From the NCBI RefSeq assembly GCF_047971665.1, contig NZ_JBKEAA010000022.1, positions 1 through 64,000 on the forward strand: DNA of 64,000 nt, given 5' to 3'. The translations under genes and the position numbers were made by a program. The notes below the pieces were generated by a model that did no database searches, had not been told where the DNA came from, and saw nothing but the letters and a program-made list of their open reading frames with translations. Every line of letters starts with the position of its first letter. Within the stretch, counting starts at the first letter, position 1. Positions 27,487 through 36,182 of the stretch are shown piece after piece. Origin of the DNA: Castellaniella sp047971665 (GTDB lineage: Bacteria; Pseudomonadota; Gammaproteobacteria; Burkholderiales; Burkholderiaceae_B).

Positions 27487-29143
27487 AACGCGCATCAGCC
27501 CTTTGGACGATGACGGCGCCATGGCGCTGGCGCTCGAGCAGGCCAGACAGGCGGCGGCGCTTGGCGAGGTCCCCGTTGGGGCCGTGGTGCTGGATTCCGA
27601 GGGCCACCTGCTGGCCACCGGGCACAACCGCACCATTCTCGACCGCGACCCCACGGCGCACGCCGAGGTCGTGGCGTTGCGCGCCGCCGCCCGCCATCTG
27701 GACAACTACCGCCTGAGCGGCGCGCGCCTGTATGTGACGCTGGAGCCTTGCGCCATGTGCCTGGGGGCGATGTTCCATGCGCGTCTGGCGGAAATTGTCT
27801 ATGGCGCGTCCGACCCCAAGACCGGCGCCTGCGGCGGCGTGGTCGATCTGTCCGCGCAGCCGCGCCTGAACCATCATGCCCGGGTGCGGGGCGGGGTGCG
27901 CGCGCAGGCCTGCGGCGATCTGTTGCGCCGATTCTTTCGCGCCCGGCGCGAAGCCGTCCGTACGGCGCGCGCCAGCGCGCCGGCGACGCAGGCGTGCGCC
28001 GATTTCCCCTCGATGGCCTCCGGGGCCGATCCCTCTCTTTCCTGGAATCTTTCCGCCATGCCCAAACAGAAATCCGCCTCCGCTTCATCCTCTCGCACGG
28101 CGTCCCGTCCAGCCACCGGCGGCGAACACACGCACCTTGTCTGCGACGACCCGGGATGCGGCGCGCATGGCGTGCATGCGCAGCCTTCAGGGATCTACCT
28201 GATCTCGCCCTCGGGCGCCGTGCCGGAACCCGCCAGACTGGATCTGGCCACGGAGCGCCTGCGCGCGATGGGTTTCCGCGTGACGGCCGATCGTACGGCG
28301 CTGGCCGTGCACGAGCGTTTTGCGGGCACTGACAAGCAGCGTCTGGCGTCCATCCAGCGCGCCCTGAAACAGAAGCACCCGGTCGTCATGGCGACGCGGG
28401 GCGGTTATGGCCTGAGCCGCCTGCTGCCGCACATCGACTGGCGGGCCGTGGCCGACAGCGGCAAGACCTTCATCGGCCAGAGCGATTTCACCGCCTTCAA
28501 CCTGGCCCTGCTGGCGCGCACCGGCGCGGTCAGCCTCGCCGGTCCCACGGCGATCTTCGATTTTGGTGCCAAGAAAGTCGATGACCTGACCCAGGCCTTG
28601 TTCCAGGAAACCCTGTCGGGCGAGCTGGAAATCCTCAGCTTCGAGTCGCCCGGCGCCGATTCGGTGGACGCGCGCGGCATCCTCTGGGGTGGCAATCTGG
28701 CGATGGTGGCTTCGCTGGTCGGCACGCCGTACCTGCCCGATGTCCAGGGCGGCATTCTGTTCCTGGAGGACATCTCCGAACATCCTTTCCGGATCGAGCG
28801 CATGCTGACCCAGCTGTGGCATGCCGGCGTGCTGGAAAAGCAGCACGCCATCGTGCTGGGCCAGTTCACCGATTACCGTCTGGCGCCGCATGACAACGGT
28901 TACGACCTGGACGCAGTGGTGCGCTGGCTGCGCAAGACGGTGCGCGTGCCGGTGATCACGGGCCTGCCCTATGGTCATGTCAAGGTCAAGGCCACGTTGC
29001 CGGTGGGGGCCCGCACGGGCATCGCCACCGAAGACGGCATGGCGCACCTGGTGTTCCAGGAGCATGGACATGCGCATGGGATTGAATGCAGTGGATGCGA
29101 TGAGGCGGCCGGAGCTGAAGACGCCGGCCAGGACCCACACTAG
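27479..29143 (+). CDS. tadA-ldcA: Fusion of tRNA adenosine deaminase TadA and LD-carboxypeptidase LdcA
   Basis: One 554-codon frame encodes two enzymes. Residues 1-160 are TadA: HAE at 61-63 and PCAMC with Cys91 and Cys94 bind the catalytic zinc; it makes inosine at the wobble position of tRNA-Arg. Residues 236-535 are an S66 LD-carboxypeptidase: nucleophile Ser335 (IGQSD), Glu430 and His500 (GLPYGHV); it trims D-Ala from recycled tetrapeptides. The linker at about 165-235 is low-complexity and then Cys/His-rich (H217, H219, C222, C227, H230, H233). The C-terminus also has a His/Cys tail with C-x2-C (C537, C540). An internal ATG at 28058 (residue 194) could start a separate LdcA but has a poor ribosome site. 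I start at GTG 27479; ATG 27521 is possible. Confidence 0.88.
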   Translation: MAETRISPLDDDGAMALALEQARQAAALGEVPVGAVVLDSEGHLLATGHNRTILDRDPTAHAEVVALRAAARHLDNYRLSGARLYVTLEPCAMCLGAMFHARLAEIVYGASDPKTGACGGVVDLSAQPRLNHHARVRGGVRAQACGDLLRRFFRARREAVRTARASAPATQACADFPSMASGADPSLSWNLSAMPKQKSASASSSRTASRPATGGEHTHLVCDDPGCGAHGVHAQPSGIYLISPSGAVPEPARLDLATERLRAMGFRVTADRTALAVHERFAGTDKQRLASIQRALKQKHPVVMATRGGYGLSRLLPHIDWRAVADSGKTFIGQSDFTAFNLALLARTGAVSLAGPTAIFDFGAKKVDDLTQALFQETLSGELEILSFESPGADSVDARGILWGGNLAMVASLVGTPYLPDVQGGILFLEDISEHPFRIERMLTQLWHAGVLEKQHAIVLGQFTDYRLAPHDNGYDLDAVVRWLRKTVRVPVITGLPYGHVKVKATLPVGARTGIATEDGMAHLVFQEHGHAHGIECSGCDEAAGAEDAGQDPH

Positions 29144-29223
29144 CGCGCTTCTGGATCAGCGGTTCCCCGGGAACGGATCGTCCCGTCGGGAGGGCCGCCG
29201 GTCTTAAAAAATCATGATTCTCC

Positions 29224-29254
29224 ACCTGCTAAACTAGCAGGTTATTTTGATTTC
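29224..29254 (+). terminator. Terminator or attenuator hairpin before the ABC-F gene
   Basis: ACCTGCTA-AAC-TAGCAGGT forms a perfect 8-bp stem with a 3-nt loop, followed by the T-rich run TATTTTGATTTCATTTTT. It ends the tadA-ldcA transcript. It lies only 31 bp before the GTG of the ABC-F gene, so an attenuator role is also possible. Confidence 0.75.
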
Positions 29255-29272
29255 ATTTTTCTTGTCGCCACC

Positions 29273-30874
29273 GTGATCTCCACCAACAACCTCACCATCC
29301 AGTTCGGCTCCAAGCCCCTGTTCGAGAACGTCAGCGTCAAATTCGGCGACGGCAACCGCTATGGCCTCATCGGCGCCAATGGTTCGGGCAAGTCCACCCT
29401 GATGAAGATCATCGGCGGCGACCTGGACCCGACCTCGGGCAACATCGCGCTGGAACCCGGCTTGCGGCTGGGCAAGCTGCGCCAGGACCAGTTCGCCTTC
29501 GAGGATGTGCGGGTGCTGGACGTGGTGATGATGGGACACGTCGAAATGTGGCAGGCGATGACGGATCGCGACGCCATCTACGCCAACCTCGAGGCGACCG
29601 AGGACGATTACATGCGCGCCGCCGAGCTGGAAGGCAAATTTGCCGAGTACGATGGCTACACCGCCGAGGCCCGCGCCGGTGAGCTGCTGCTGGGCCTGGA
29701 GATCCCCGTCGAACAGCATCAGCTGCCGATGCGCGAGATCGCGCCGGGCTGGAAACTGCGCGTGCTGCTGGCTCAGGCGCTGTTCTCCAATCCTGATGTG
29801 CTGCTGCTCGACGAGCCCACCAACAACCTCGACATCAACACCATCCGCTGGCTGGAAACCGTGCTCAACGGCTACGACAGCACGATGATCATCATCAGCC
29901 ACGATCGCCATTTCCTGAACGAAGTCTGCACCCACATGGCCGATCTGGACTACGGCGAACTGCGCGTGTATCCGGGCAACTACGACGACTACATGCTGGC
30001 CTCCACCCAGGCGCGCGAACGGCAGGTGGCCGCCAATGCGCGGGCCAAGGAACGCGTCAGCGAGCTGCAGGATTTCGTGCGCCGCTTTGCCGCCAACAAG
30101 TCCAAGTCGCGCCAGGCGACCTCACGCCTGAAGCAGATCGACCGCATCAAGGCCGAAACCGTCCAGGTCAAGCCGTCCTCGCGGCAGAATCCTTACATCC
30201 GCTTCGAGGTCAACAAGGTGCTGCATCGTCAGGCCGTGCACATCGAGGACCTGTCGAAAGCCTATGACCGGCCCATCATCGCGGGCCTGTCCACCATGAT
30301 CGAGGCCGGCCAGAAGGTCGCCATCATTGGCGCCAACGGGGTCGGGAAAACGACCCTGCTGCGCCTGCTGGCCGGCAACCTGCCGCCCGACGAGGGAGCA
30401 GTGCGCTGGTCAGAAAACGCCGACCTCGGCTACATGGCCCAGGACGTGTCCGATCAGTTTGATTCCGACCGTGATCTGTTCGACTGGATGACGGACTATC
30501 GCCAGCCGGGAGACGAGGACCAGTCGATCCGCTCGGTGCTCGGCCGGTTGCTGTTTTCGGGTGACGAGATCACCAAGGCCGTGCGCGTGCTCTCGGGCGG
30601 CGAAAAGAACCGCATGAGTTTTGGCCGCCTGATGCTGGGCCGCCACAATGTGATGCTGATGGACGAGCCCACCAATCACCTGGACATGGAATCCATCGAG
30701 TCCCTGCAATATGCACTGGAACAATACAAAGGCACGCTGGTGTTCGTCTCGCACGACCGCCAGTTCGTGTCGGGCGTGGCGACGCGGGTGATCGAGATCC
30801 TGCCCGACGGCCGCCTGAACGATTACCCCGGGACTTACGAGGAATACCTGGCGTCCCAGGGCATCGAGGTGTGA
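29273..30874 (+). CDS. ybiT: ABC-F family ATPase, YbiT type
   Basis: This 533-residue cytosolic protein has two ABC cassettes and no membrane segment. Cassette 1 has Walker A GANGSGKST near residue 37 and LLLDEPTNNLD near 180, with the signature altered to APGWKLRV as in E. coli YbiT; cassette 2 has GANGVGKTT near 350, LSGGEKNR and LMDEPTNHLD. Between them is the charged linker (P-site tRNA interaction motif) at about 240-300. ABC-F proteins act on ribosomes to relieve stalls. The start is GTG 29273, with the N-terminus aligning to YbiT; the ribosome site is weak. A terminator-like hairpin lies immediately upstream. Confidence 0.92.
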   Translation: MISTNNLTIQFGSKPLFENVSVKFGDGNRYGLIGANGSGKSTLMKIIGGDLDPTSGNIALEPGLRLGKLRQDQFAFEDVRVLDVVMMGHVEMWQAMTDRDAIYANLEATEDDYMRAAELEGKFAEYDGYTAEARAGELLLGLEIPVEQHQLPMREIAPGWKLRVLLAQALFSNPDVLLLDEPTNNLDINTIRWLETVLNGYDSTMIIISHDRHFLNEVCTHMADLDYGELRVYPGNYDDYMLASTQARERQVAANARAKERVSELQDFVRRFAANKSKSRQATSRLKQIDRIKAETVQVKPSSRQNPYIRFEVNKVLHRQAVHIEDLSKAYDRPIIAGLSTMIEAGQKVAIIGANGVGKTTLLRLLAGNLPPDEGAVRWSENADLGYMAQDVSDQFDSDRDLFDWMTDYRQPGDEDQSIRSVLGRLLFSGDEITKAVRVLSGGEKNRMSFGRLMLGRHNVMLMDEPTNHLDMESIESLQYALEQYKGTLVFVSHDRQFVSGVATRVIEILPDGRLNDYPGTYEEYLASQGIEV

Positions 30875-30948
30875 GGCGTGGCGTCTGCCATGATCGCCCG
30901 GGCGCCGGATGACGGGTGCCGTAGACCGGATGGTGGCCGGCGACCGGC

Positions 30949-31584
30949 ATGGACGGGCGCATGCCACATACCCTGACCGGCGTGGTCCGCCACGAGACCG
31001 ACATCCGCAAGAGCCGGTTTCTGGCCCTGGCAGCGCCCATCGACTCGCCCGAGGCCGCCCAGACCTTTCTGGAAGCGTCCCGTGATCTTCAGGCGACGCA
31101 CAACTGCTGGGCCTGGCGTCTGGGCGAGCAGTATCGCTTCCAGGATGATGGTGAGCCGGGCGGCACAGCGGGCCGGCCGATCCTGCAGGCCATCGACGCT
31201 CAGGGTTATGACCGTGTGGCGGTGCTGGTGATCCGCTGGTTCGGCGGCATCAAGCTGGGCACGGGCGGTCTGGTGCGGGCCTATGGCGGGACGGCAGCCG
31301 AATGTCTGCGGCTGGCGGATCGGGTGGAATTGCGCGAGGAATGCCACGTGCTGTGCGCCTGTCCCTATGCGGACATGGACCGTGTGCAGGCGCGCCTGCT
31401 GGCGATGGGTGCGCGGATCGAGCATGCGGAATATGACGGCCAGGGCGTCGTCTGGCGCCTGCGCTGTCTGCGCGATGAGGTTGTGGATCTCGAGACGCTC
31501 TATACCGATCAGACGCGCGGACAGGGATGCTGGCGCGTCCTGGATGCCGGCGGGGGTGCCGGGGAACAGGTCGGCCGCGAGTGA
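30949..31584 (+). CDS. yigZ: YigZ / IMPACT family protein
   Basis: This 211-residue protein has the IMPACT domain (UPF0029) in the N-terminal 125 residues: KSRFLALAAPI, ATHNCWAWRLG, DDGEPGGTAGRPIL and RWFGGIKLGTGGLVRAYG. A smaller C-terminal domain follows. Members are thought to take part in translation or proteolysis control (IMPACT) or dipeptide handling; the function here is unproven. The start could be ATG 30949 or 30961; neither has a strong ribosome site. It converges with the MFS gene, 7 bp away. Confidence 0.88.
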   Translation: MDGRMPHTLTGVVRHETDIRKSRFLALAAPIDSPEAAQTFLEASRDLQATHNCWAWRLGEQYRFQDDGEPGGTAGRPILQAIDAQGYDRVAVLVIRWFGGIKLGTGGLVRAYGGTAAECLRLADRVELREECHVLCACPYADMDRVQARLLAMGARIEHAEYDGQGVVWRLRCLRDEVVDLETLYTDQTRGQGCWRVLDAGGGAGEQVGRE

Positions 31585-31591
31585 GCGGCCG

Positions 31592-33082
31592 TCATGCCGC
31601 GCCTGGCTGGCGCCGGATCCGTTGATCCTTGATCGCGACCAGCAGGGCCACCAGGACAACGGCCGCAATGACGCCGAATCCGGCGACCATCGCGGTCGGC
31701 CATGAGGACATGTTCAGGGTCCAGAAGACGACGGCGGTGATGATGGCGATGCCCACGGAGGTGCCGATGCGCTGTCCCGTCTGCATGATGGCCCCGGAGC
31801 TGCCCGCGTAATCCAGCGGCACATCCATCAGTGTCAGCGCCTGATTGGGGCTGATCACCAGCCCCTGCGCCAGGCCGATGAACGAGAGGGTCAGCAGCAG
31901 CCACCAGGCGCTGATCCGGTCATGCACCTGCAGCAGGATCACCCCCGCGCTCAGGAGCAGCCCGGCCAGGGCCAGCAGCAGGCCGATGATGACGATCCGG
32001 CGACCATATGCCATCACCCGGCGTCCGGCCCAGTCGGCGGCCCAGGAGGACAGCAGGGCGGCAGGGATGCCGAACAGGCCGGATTGCAGGGCCGTCATGC
32101 CCAGGCCTTCCTGGACATACAGGGCGACCAGCACCCAGATGCTGGTCATGCCCAGGAAATACAGGCTCATGATCAGCACGCCATTGCTGAAACTGGACGT
32201 GGAAAAGATCCGCAGATCGACCATGGGGCTGTGGCCATGGCGCGCCGTATGCCGTTCCCAGCCGATCCACGCGGCCGTCAACCCCAGGCTCAGCGGCAGC
32301 AGCAGCCAGGTCAGGGGCGCGGTGCGGGATTCGACGAACGGATACAGAAAGCACAGGACCGCCAGTCCCAGCAGCGGGGAGCCGACGGGATCCAGGGAGC
32401 GCCAGCCCTGGTGCGCGGGGGCCCTGGGGGTGGATGCCTGGTTCGGGCCCGGGGCGGCAGGCAGGCGGATCAGTGGCCGGGGAAACCACTTGAAGCCGAG
32501 CACGAGAACGGCGATCCCGATCGGGACATTGACCAGAAAGGTCAGGCGCCAGCCGAGTTGCTGTCCGCCCAGTTCGATCAGCAGCCCGCCCAGGACCGGG
32601 CCAATGGCCACGGAAAATCCCACCATGGTGCCGAAATAGCCAAAGGCGCGGCCACGCTCCGCGCCCTGGAAATACTGCTGGATCATGCCCAGACCCTGGG
32701 GGTTGAGCAGGCCGGATCCCACACCCTGCGCGAAGCGCGCGCCGTTGAGCCATGCGGCATCCGGCGCCAGCCCCGCCGCGACGGAGGCCAGGGTGAACAG
32801 GGCTACGCCGATCAGAAACAGGCCGCCGCGTCCCATCAGGTCGCCGGCGCGTCCGGCGGCCACCAGCACGACGCCAAACGTCAGCGCATAACCGGACAGC
32901 ACCCACTGCATGTCGGATTGCGTGGCGTTGAGGGCGACATGGATGGAGGGCAGGGCGACGTTGACGATGCTGACCCCGATCAGGGACATGAAGATCGTCG
33001 TCAGCAGTACGGCCAGGATGCGCCATCGGCCGGGATCCGGCCGATGGGCGGGTTGCGCGGCAACCGGGGGCGCGGCGCTCAA
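31592..33082 (-). CDS. MFS drug/metabolite exporter, DHA2 (14-helix) family
   Basis: The 496-residue membrane protein has about 14 hydrophobic segments and the DHA2 signatures: VNVALPSIHVAL in helix 1, W-x-x-SGYALTFGVVLVAAGRAGDLMGRG (motif A region), and RFAQGVGSGLLNPQGLGMI. Relatives expel drugs, dyes or solvents with proton antiport. The most likely start is a TTG at 33082 that overlaps the thioredoxin stop (TTGA), so translation is probably coupled; no separate ribosome site is seen. A polar loop with Pro/Ala sits near residues 210-225. The substrate is unknown. Confidence 0.85.
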   Translation of the reverse strand: MSAAPPVAAQPAHRPDPGRWRILAVLLTTIFMSLIGVSIVNVALPSIHVALNATQSDMQWVLSGYALTFGVVLVAAGRAGDLMGRGGLFLIGVALFTLASVAAGLAPDAAWLNGARFAQGVGSGLLNPQGLGMIQQYFQGAERGRAFGYFGTMVGFSVAIGPVLGGLLIELGGQQLGWRLTFLVNVPIGIAVLVLGFKWFPRPLIRLPAAPGPNQASTPRAPAHQGWRSLDPVGSPLLGLAVLCFLYPFVESRTAPLTWLLLPLSLGLTAAWIGWERHTARHGHSPMVDLRIFSTSSFSNGVLIMSLYFLGMTSIWVLVALYVQEGLGMTALQSGLFGIPAALLSSWAADWAGRRVMAYGRRIVIIGLLLALAGLLLSAGVILLQVHDRISAWWLLLTLSFIGLAQGLVISPNQALTLMDVPLDYAGSSGAIMQTGQRIGTSVGIAIITAVVFWTLNMSSWPTAMVAGFGVIAAVVLVALLVAIKDQRIRRQPGAA

Positions 33083-33459
33083 TGGGAGGTGGACGAGGCT
33101 TTTTCCTGGGCGGCGATTTCGGCGTGGACCTGCGCCATGTCCACGGCTTTCACCTGGGTCAGAAGTTCTTCGAGTTGCGAGGCGGACAGCGCGCCGGCCT
33201 GCTGGAACAGCAGCACGTTTTCACGGAAGACCATCAGGGTCGGAATGGAGCGGATGCGCAGCGCCGCCGCCAGTTCTTGCTGTTCCTCGGTGTTGATCTT
33301 GGCGAACGTGACGTCGGGGTGCTGCTCGGCGGCGGCCTCGAAGGTCGGGCCGAACTGGCGGCAGGGACCGCACCAGGGCGCCCAGAAATCGATGATCAGG
33401 GGCTGCTCGGCCTGGGTGGCCGCCTGGAAGGTGTCTTGGGTGAGTTCGATGACGCTCAT
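33079..33459 (-). CDS. Thioredoxin-fold protein
   Basis: The 126-residue cytosolic protein has the classical active site WAPWCGPCR near residues 28-36, the cis-proline in SIPTLMVF, and a C-terminal extension of about 20 residues that is Ala/Glu/Ser-rich. It should act as a disulphide reductase. The ATG at 33459 is preceded by GGAG. The stop overlaps the start of the DHA2 exporter, forming a two-gene unit; the link between redox protein and pump is unexplained. Confidence 0.9.
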   Translation of the reverse strand: MSVIELTQDTFQAATQAEQPLIIDFWAPWCGPCRQFGPTFEAAAEQHPDVTFAKINTEEQQELAAALRIRSIPTLMVFRENVLLFQQAGALSASQLEELLTQVKAVDMAQVHAEIAAQEKASSTSH

Positions 33460-33658
33460 GAGTGCTCCAGGATCGGGTCGGACGGCAGGATGCCGTCCGG
33501 GGTTCCAATCAATATGGGGGCGGAAGCGGGAATTTGCAAGCCGGGCGGGATGGGGATTCTTGGATCGTGGCATCCCTTCGCTTTGCGGGATTCTCTGCCT
33601 CGTGGCCTGCACGCCGCTTTGAGTGTGACGGCCTCCCCCACCTCGCGGCTTGCACGCC

Positions 33659-33718
33659 GCTCGGATTCGTCTGGCATAGGACAGCCCGCAGAGGGCTGTC
33701 CTATGTCCCGACTCATCC
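33659..33718. repeat. Dispersed hairpin repeat, copy A (downstream of azgA-like gene)
   Basis: This 60-bp element shares its 18-bp left arm (one mismatch) and 15-bp right arm (one mismatch) with a second copy at 46742-46800. Its core, 33675-33705, is a perfect 13-bp stem CATAGGACAGCCC / GGGCTGTCCTATG with a 5-nt loop. Read on the minus strand, the element starts with the TGA stop of the purine permease gene, so it may also act as that gene's terminator. Confidence 0.85.
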
Positions 33719-35005
33719 CGGAAACAGGGCGTATTTGATGGTGAAGAGGATGGCGACCAGCAGGGTGGCCGGGTGGATTTCGCGGAAGCGGCCCGACAGG
33801 ATCTTGATCGCCACGTAGCTGATGAAACCGAAGGCCAGGCCGTTGGCGATGGAATAGGTCAGCGGCATGGAAATGGCGGCAATGGCGGCCGGGACGGATT
33901 CCGTGATGTCGCTCCACTCCACGTCGACCAGTTCACGCAGCATGAGGCAGGCCACATACAGCAGGGCGGGGGCCGTGGCATAGGCCGGGACGATGGCGGC
34001 CAGCGGCGACAGGAACAGCGCCAGCAGGAACAGCACGGCGATGGTCAGGGCGGTCAAGCCGGTGCGCCCGCCCGCCTGAACGCCTGAGGCGCTTTCGATG
34101 TAGGCGGTGGTGCTGCTGGTACCCAGCATGGAGCCGGCCACGATGGCGCAGCTGTCCGACAGCAGGGCGCGGCCCAGGCGCCCGGGGCGACCCGGGCGGA
34201 TCAGGCCGGCGCGGGTGGCCACGCCGATCATCGTCCCGGTCGCGTCAAAGACCTCGACCAGCACGAACACCAGGATTACGTGGAAGAAGCCGGTATTCAG
34301 CGCCCCCATGATGTCCAGCTCGAAGAATGTGGGGCTCAGGCTGGGCGGTGCCGAGAAGATGCCCCTGAATTCCGTGTAGCCCGTCACGATCGACAGGAGG
34401 GTGATGGCCAGGATGCCGATCAGGATGGCACCACGGATTCTCATCGCGTCCAGGGCCGCAATGATGAAGAATCCCAGGACGGCGAACAGGGTCGTGGCGT
34501 GGGTCAGGTCGCCCAGCCCGACCTTGGTGGCCGGATTGGCGACCACGATGCCCGCCGAGCCCAGGGCGATGATGCCCAGGAACAGCCCGATCCCTGCGGC
34601 GATGGCCGATCGCAGCGAGGCCGGGATGCCTGCGACCAGCCACTCCCGGGCGCCGGTCACCGTCAGGATCACGAACACCACCCCGGAAATGAAGACCGCT
34701 CCCAGCGCCTGTTGCCAGGAGTAGCCCATCTGCGCCACCACAGTGAAGGCGAAAAAGGCGTTCAGGCCCATCCCCGGCGCCATGCCGATGGGCCAGTTGG
34801 CGAGGAAGGCCATGATCAGCGAGCCCAGCGCCGCAGCCAGACACGTGGCGACGAAAACCGCGCCCTTGTCCATGCCGGTGCTCGACAGGATGTCCGGGTT
34901 GACGAATACGATGTAGGCCATCGTCAGAAAGGTGGTCAGGCCAGCCAGCACTTCTGTGCGGACCGAGGTGTCATGTTCCGTGAGCTTGAAGAACTGTTCC
35001 AGCAT
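33713..35005 (-). CDS. Purine permease, AzgA/GhxP-like (NCS2-related)
   Basis: This 430-residue inner-membrane protein has about 12-14 helices and the AzgA signatures: TEVLAGLTTFLTMAYIVFVNPDILS, GMAPGMGLNAFFAF and FVLVEVFDATGTMIGVA. Relatives take up adenine, guanine or hypoxanthine with protons; the sequence does not settle which. The ATG at 35005 has AAGGAGAC ahead. It is divergent from tsaD. Its stop codon lies inside the dispersed hairpin repeat. Confidence 0.9.
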   Translation of the reverse strand: MLEQFFKLTEHDTSVRTEVLAGLTTFLTMAYIVFVNPDILSSTGMDKGAVFVATCLAAALGSLIMAFLANWPIGMAPGMGLNAFFAFTVVAQMGYSWQQALGAVFISGVVFVILTVTGAREWLVAGIPASLRSAIAAGIGLFLGIIALGSAGIVVANPATKVGLGDLTHATTLFAVLGFFIIAALDAMRIRGAILIGILAITLLSIVTGYTEFRGIFSAPPSLSPTFFELDIMGALNTGFFHVILVFVLVEVFDATGTMIGVATRAGLIRPGRPGRLGRALLSDSCAIVAGSMLGTSSTTAYIESASGVQAGGRTGLTALTIAVLFLLALFLSPLAAIVPAYATAPALLYVACLMLRELVDVEWSDITESVPAAIAAISMPLTYSIANGLAFGFISYVAIKILSGRFREIHPATLLVAILFTIKYALFPG

Positions 35006-35096
35006 GGTGTCTCCTTTGGATGTCTGTCTTCGTTACTTTTGTTTAAGACCGGGTCATTCTAAAGCCCTTTCGAGATCAGTTGTACACTTGCGCCCT

Positions 35097-36143
35097 ATGC
35101 TGATCATCGGATTCGAGAGTTCCTGCGACGAGACCGGGGTGGCGGTCGCGTGCACCGAGCGCGGTCTGCTGTCGCATGCCCTGCACAGCCAGATCGCCAT
35201 GCACCGGGAGTATGGCGGGGTGGTGCCGGAACTGGCTTCGCGCGACCATATCCGCCGCATCGTGCCGCTGACGCGCCAGGTGCTGGGCGAGGCGGGTGTG
35301 CGTCCCGAAGACCTCGATGCCGTTGCCTACACGGCCGGTCCCGGCCTGGCCGGGGCGCTGCTGGTGGGCGCGAGTTTTGCCCGCGCCTTTGCCTGGGCGC
35401 GGAATCTGCCCGCGATCCCCATTCATCATCTCGAAGGCCATCTGCTGTCGCCGTTGCTGGCCGACGAAAGACCCGATTTCCCCTTCGTGGCACTGCTGGT
35501 GTCGGGCGGCCACACGCAGTTGATGCGGGTCGACGGCGTGGGGCGGTACGATCTGCTGGGCGAGACGCTGGACGACGCGGCAGGCGAGGCGTTCGACAAG
35601 AGCGCCAAACTGCTGGGGCTGGGCTATCCGGGCGGGCCGGAACTGTCGCGTCTGGCCGAGCAGGGCGATCCGCAGGCATGCGCGCTGCCGCGTCCCATGC
35701 TGCATAGCGGCGACCTGGATTTCAGTTTCAGCGGCCTGAAGACCGCCGTGCTGACCCGGATGCGGTCCCTGCGTGATGTCGGTCAGGACGACGACCGGGC
35801 AGCGCGCGCCGACCTGGCCGCTTCGACCGAGGCGGCCATCGTGGATGTGCTGGCGGCCAAATCTCTGCAGGCGCTGCGCCGCACCGGGCTGAAAACCCTG
35901 GTGGTGGCGGGCGGTGTGGGCGCCAACCGGCATCTGCGCGCGCGGTTGCGCGATGCCCTGAACACCCTGGGCGGCCAGGTGTTTTTCCCGCCGCTGCATC
36001 TGTGCACCGACAATGGCGCGATGATTGCCTGGGCCGCAGTGATGCGCGGGCGCGCCGGGTTGGTCGATCTTGCGGCTCTGCGCAGTGATGCCGCCTTCGA
36101 GGTGCGGCCTCGCTGGGACTTGCAGGACGTGTGCGTCGGCTGA
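35097..36143 (+). CDS. tsaD: tRNA N6-adenosine threonylcarbamoyltransferase TsaD
   Basis: This 348-residue ASKHA-fold enzyme has the N-terminal FESSCDETGVAV, metal-binding histidines in IPIHHLEGHLLSPLL, the SGGHTQL motif and the C-terminal VAGGVGANRHLR and TDNGAMIAW. It transfers threonylcarbamoyl from TsaC-made adenylate to A37 of ANN-decoding tRNAs, with TsaB and TsaE. It is a single-gene unit between the purine permease gene and plsY. Confidence 0.96.
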   Translation: MLIIGFESSCDETGVAVACTERGLLSHALHSQIAMHREYGGVVPELASRDHIRRIVPLTRQVLGEAGVRPEDLDAVAYTAGPGLAGALLVGASFARAFAWARNLPAIPIHHLEGHLLSPLLADERPDFPFVALLVSGGHTQLMRVDGVGRYDLLGETLDDAAGEAFDKSAKLLGLGYPGGPELSRLAEQGDPQACALPRPMLHSGDLDFSFSGLKTAVLTRMRSLRDVGQDDDRAARADLAASTEAAIVDVLAAKSLQALRRTGLKTLVVAGGVGANRHLRARLRDALNTLGGQVFFPPLHLCTDNGAMIAWAAVMRGRAGLVDLAALRSDAAFEVRPRWDLQDVCVG

Positions 36144-36182
36144 GCGCCCCGCTTCCGGGGGATGGTCCGATTCCCGGGGAGA

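Noticed and set aside
31922..33622. 566-codon open frame antisense to the DHA2 exporter and thioredoxin genes
   Set aside because: Both sense genes have complete family motifs; the antisense product has none.
33545..33660. Further direct repeats of the CTCGnGGCnTGCACGCCGCT type beside copy A
   Set aside because: Only two imperfect 20-bp copies are seen locally, and they are not shared with copy B, so they are not treated as part of the dispersed element.
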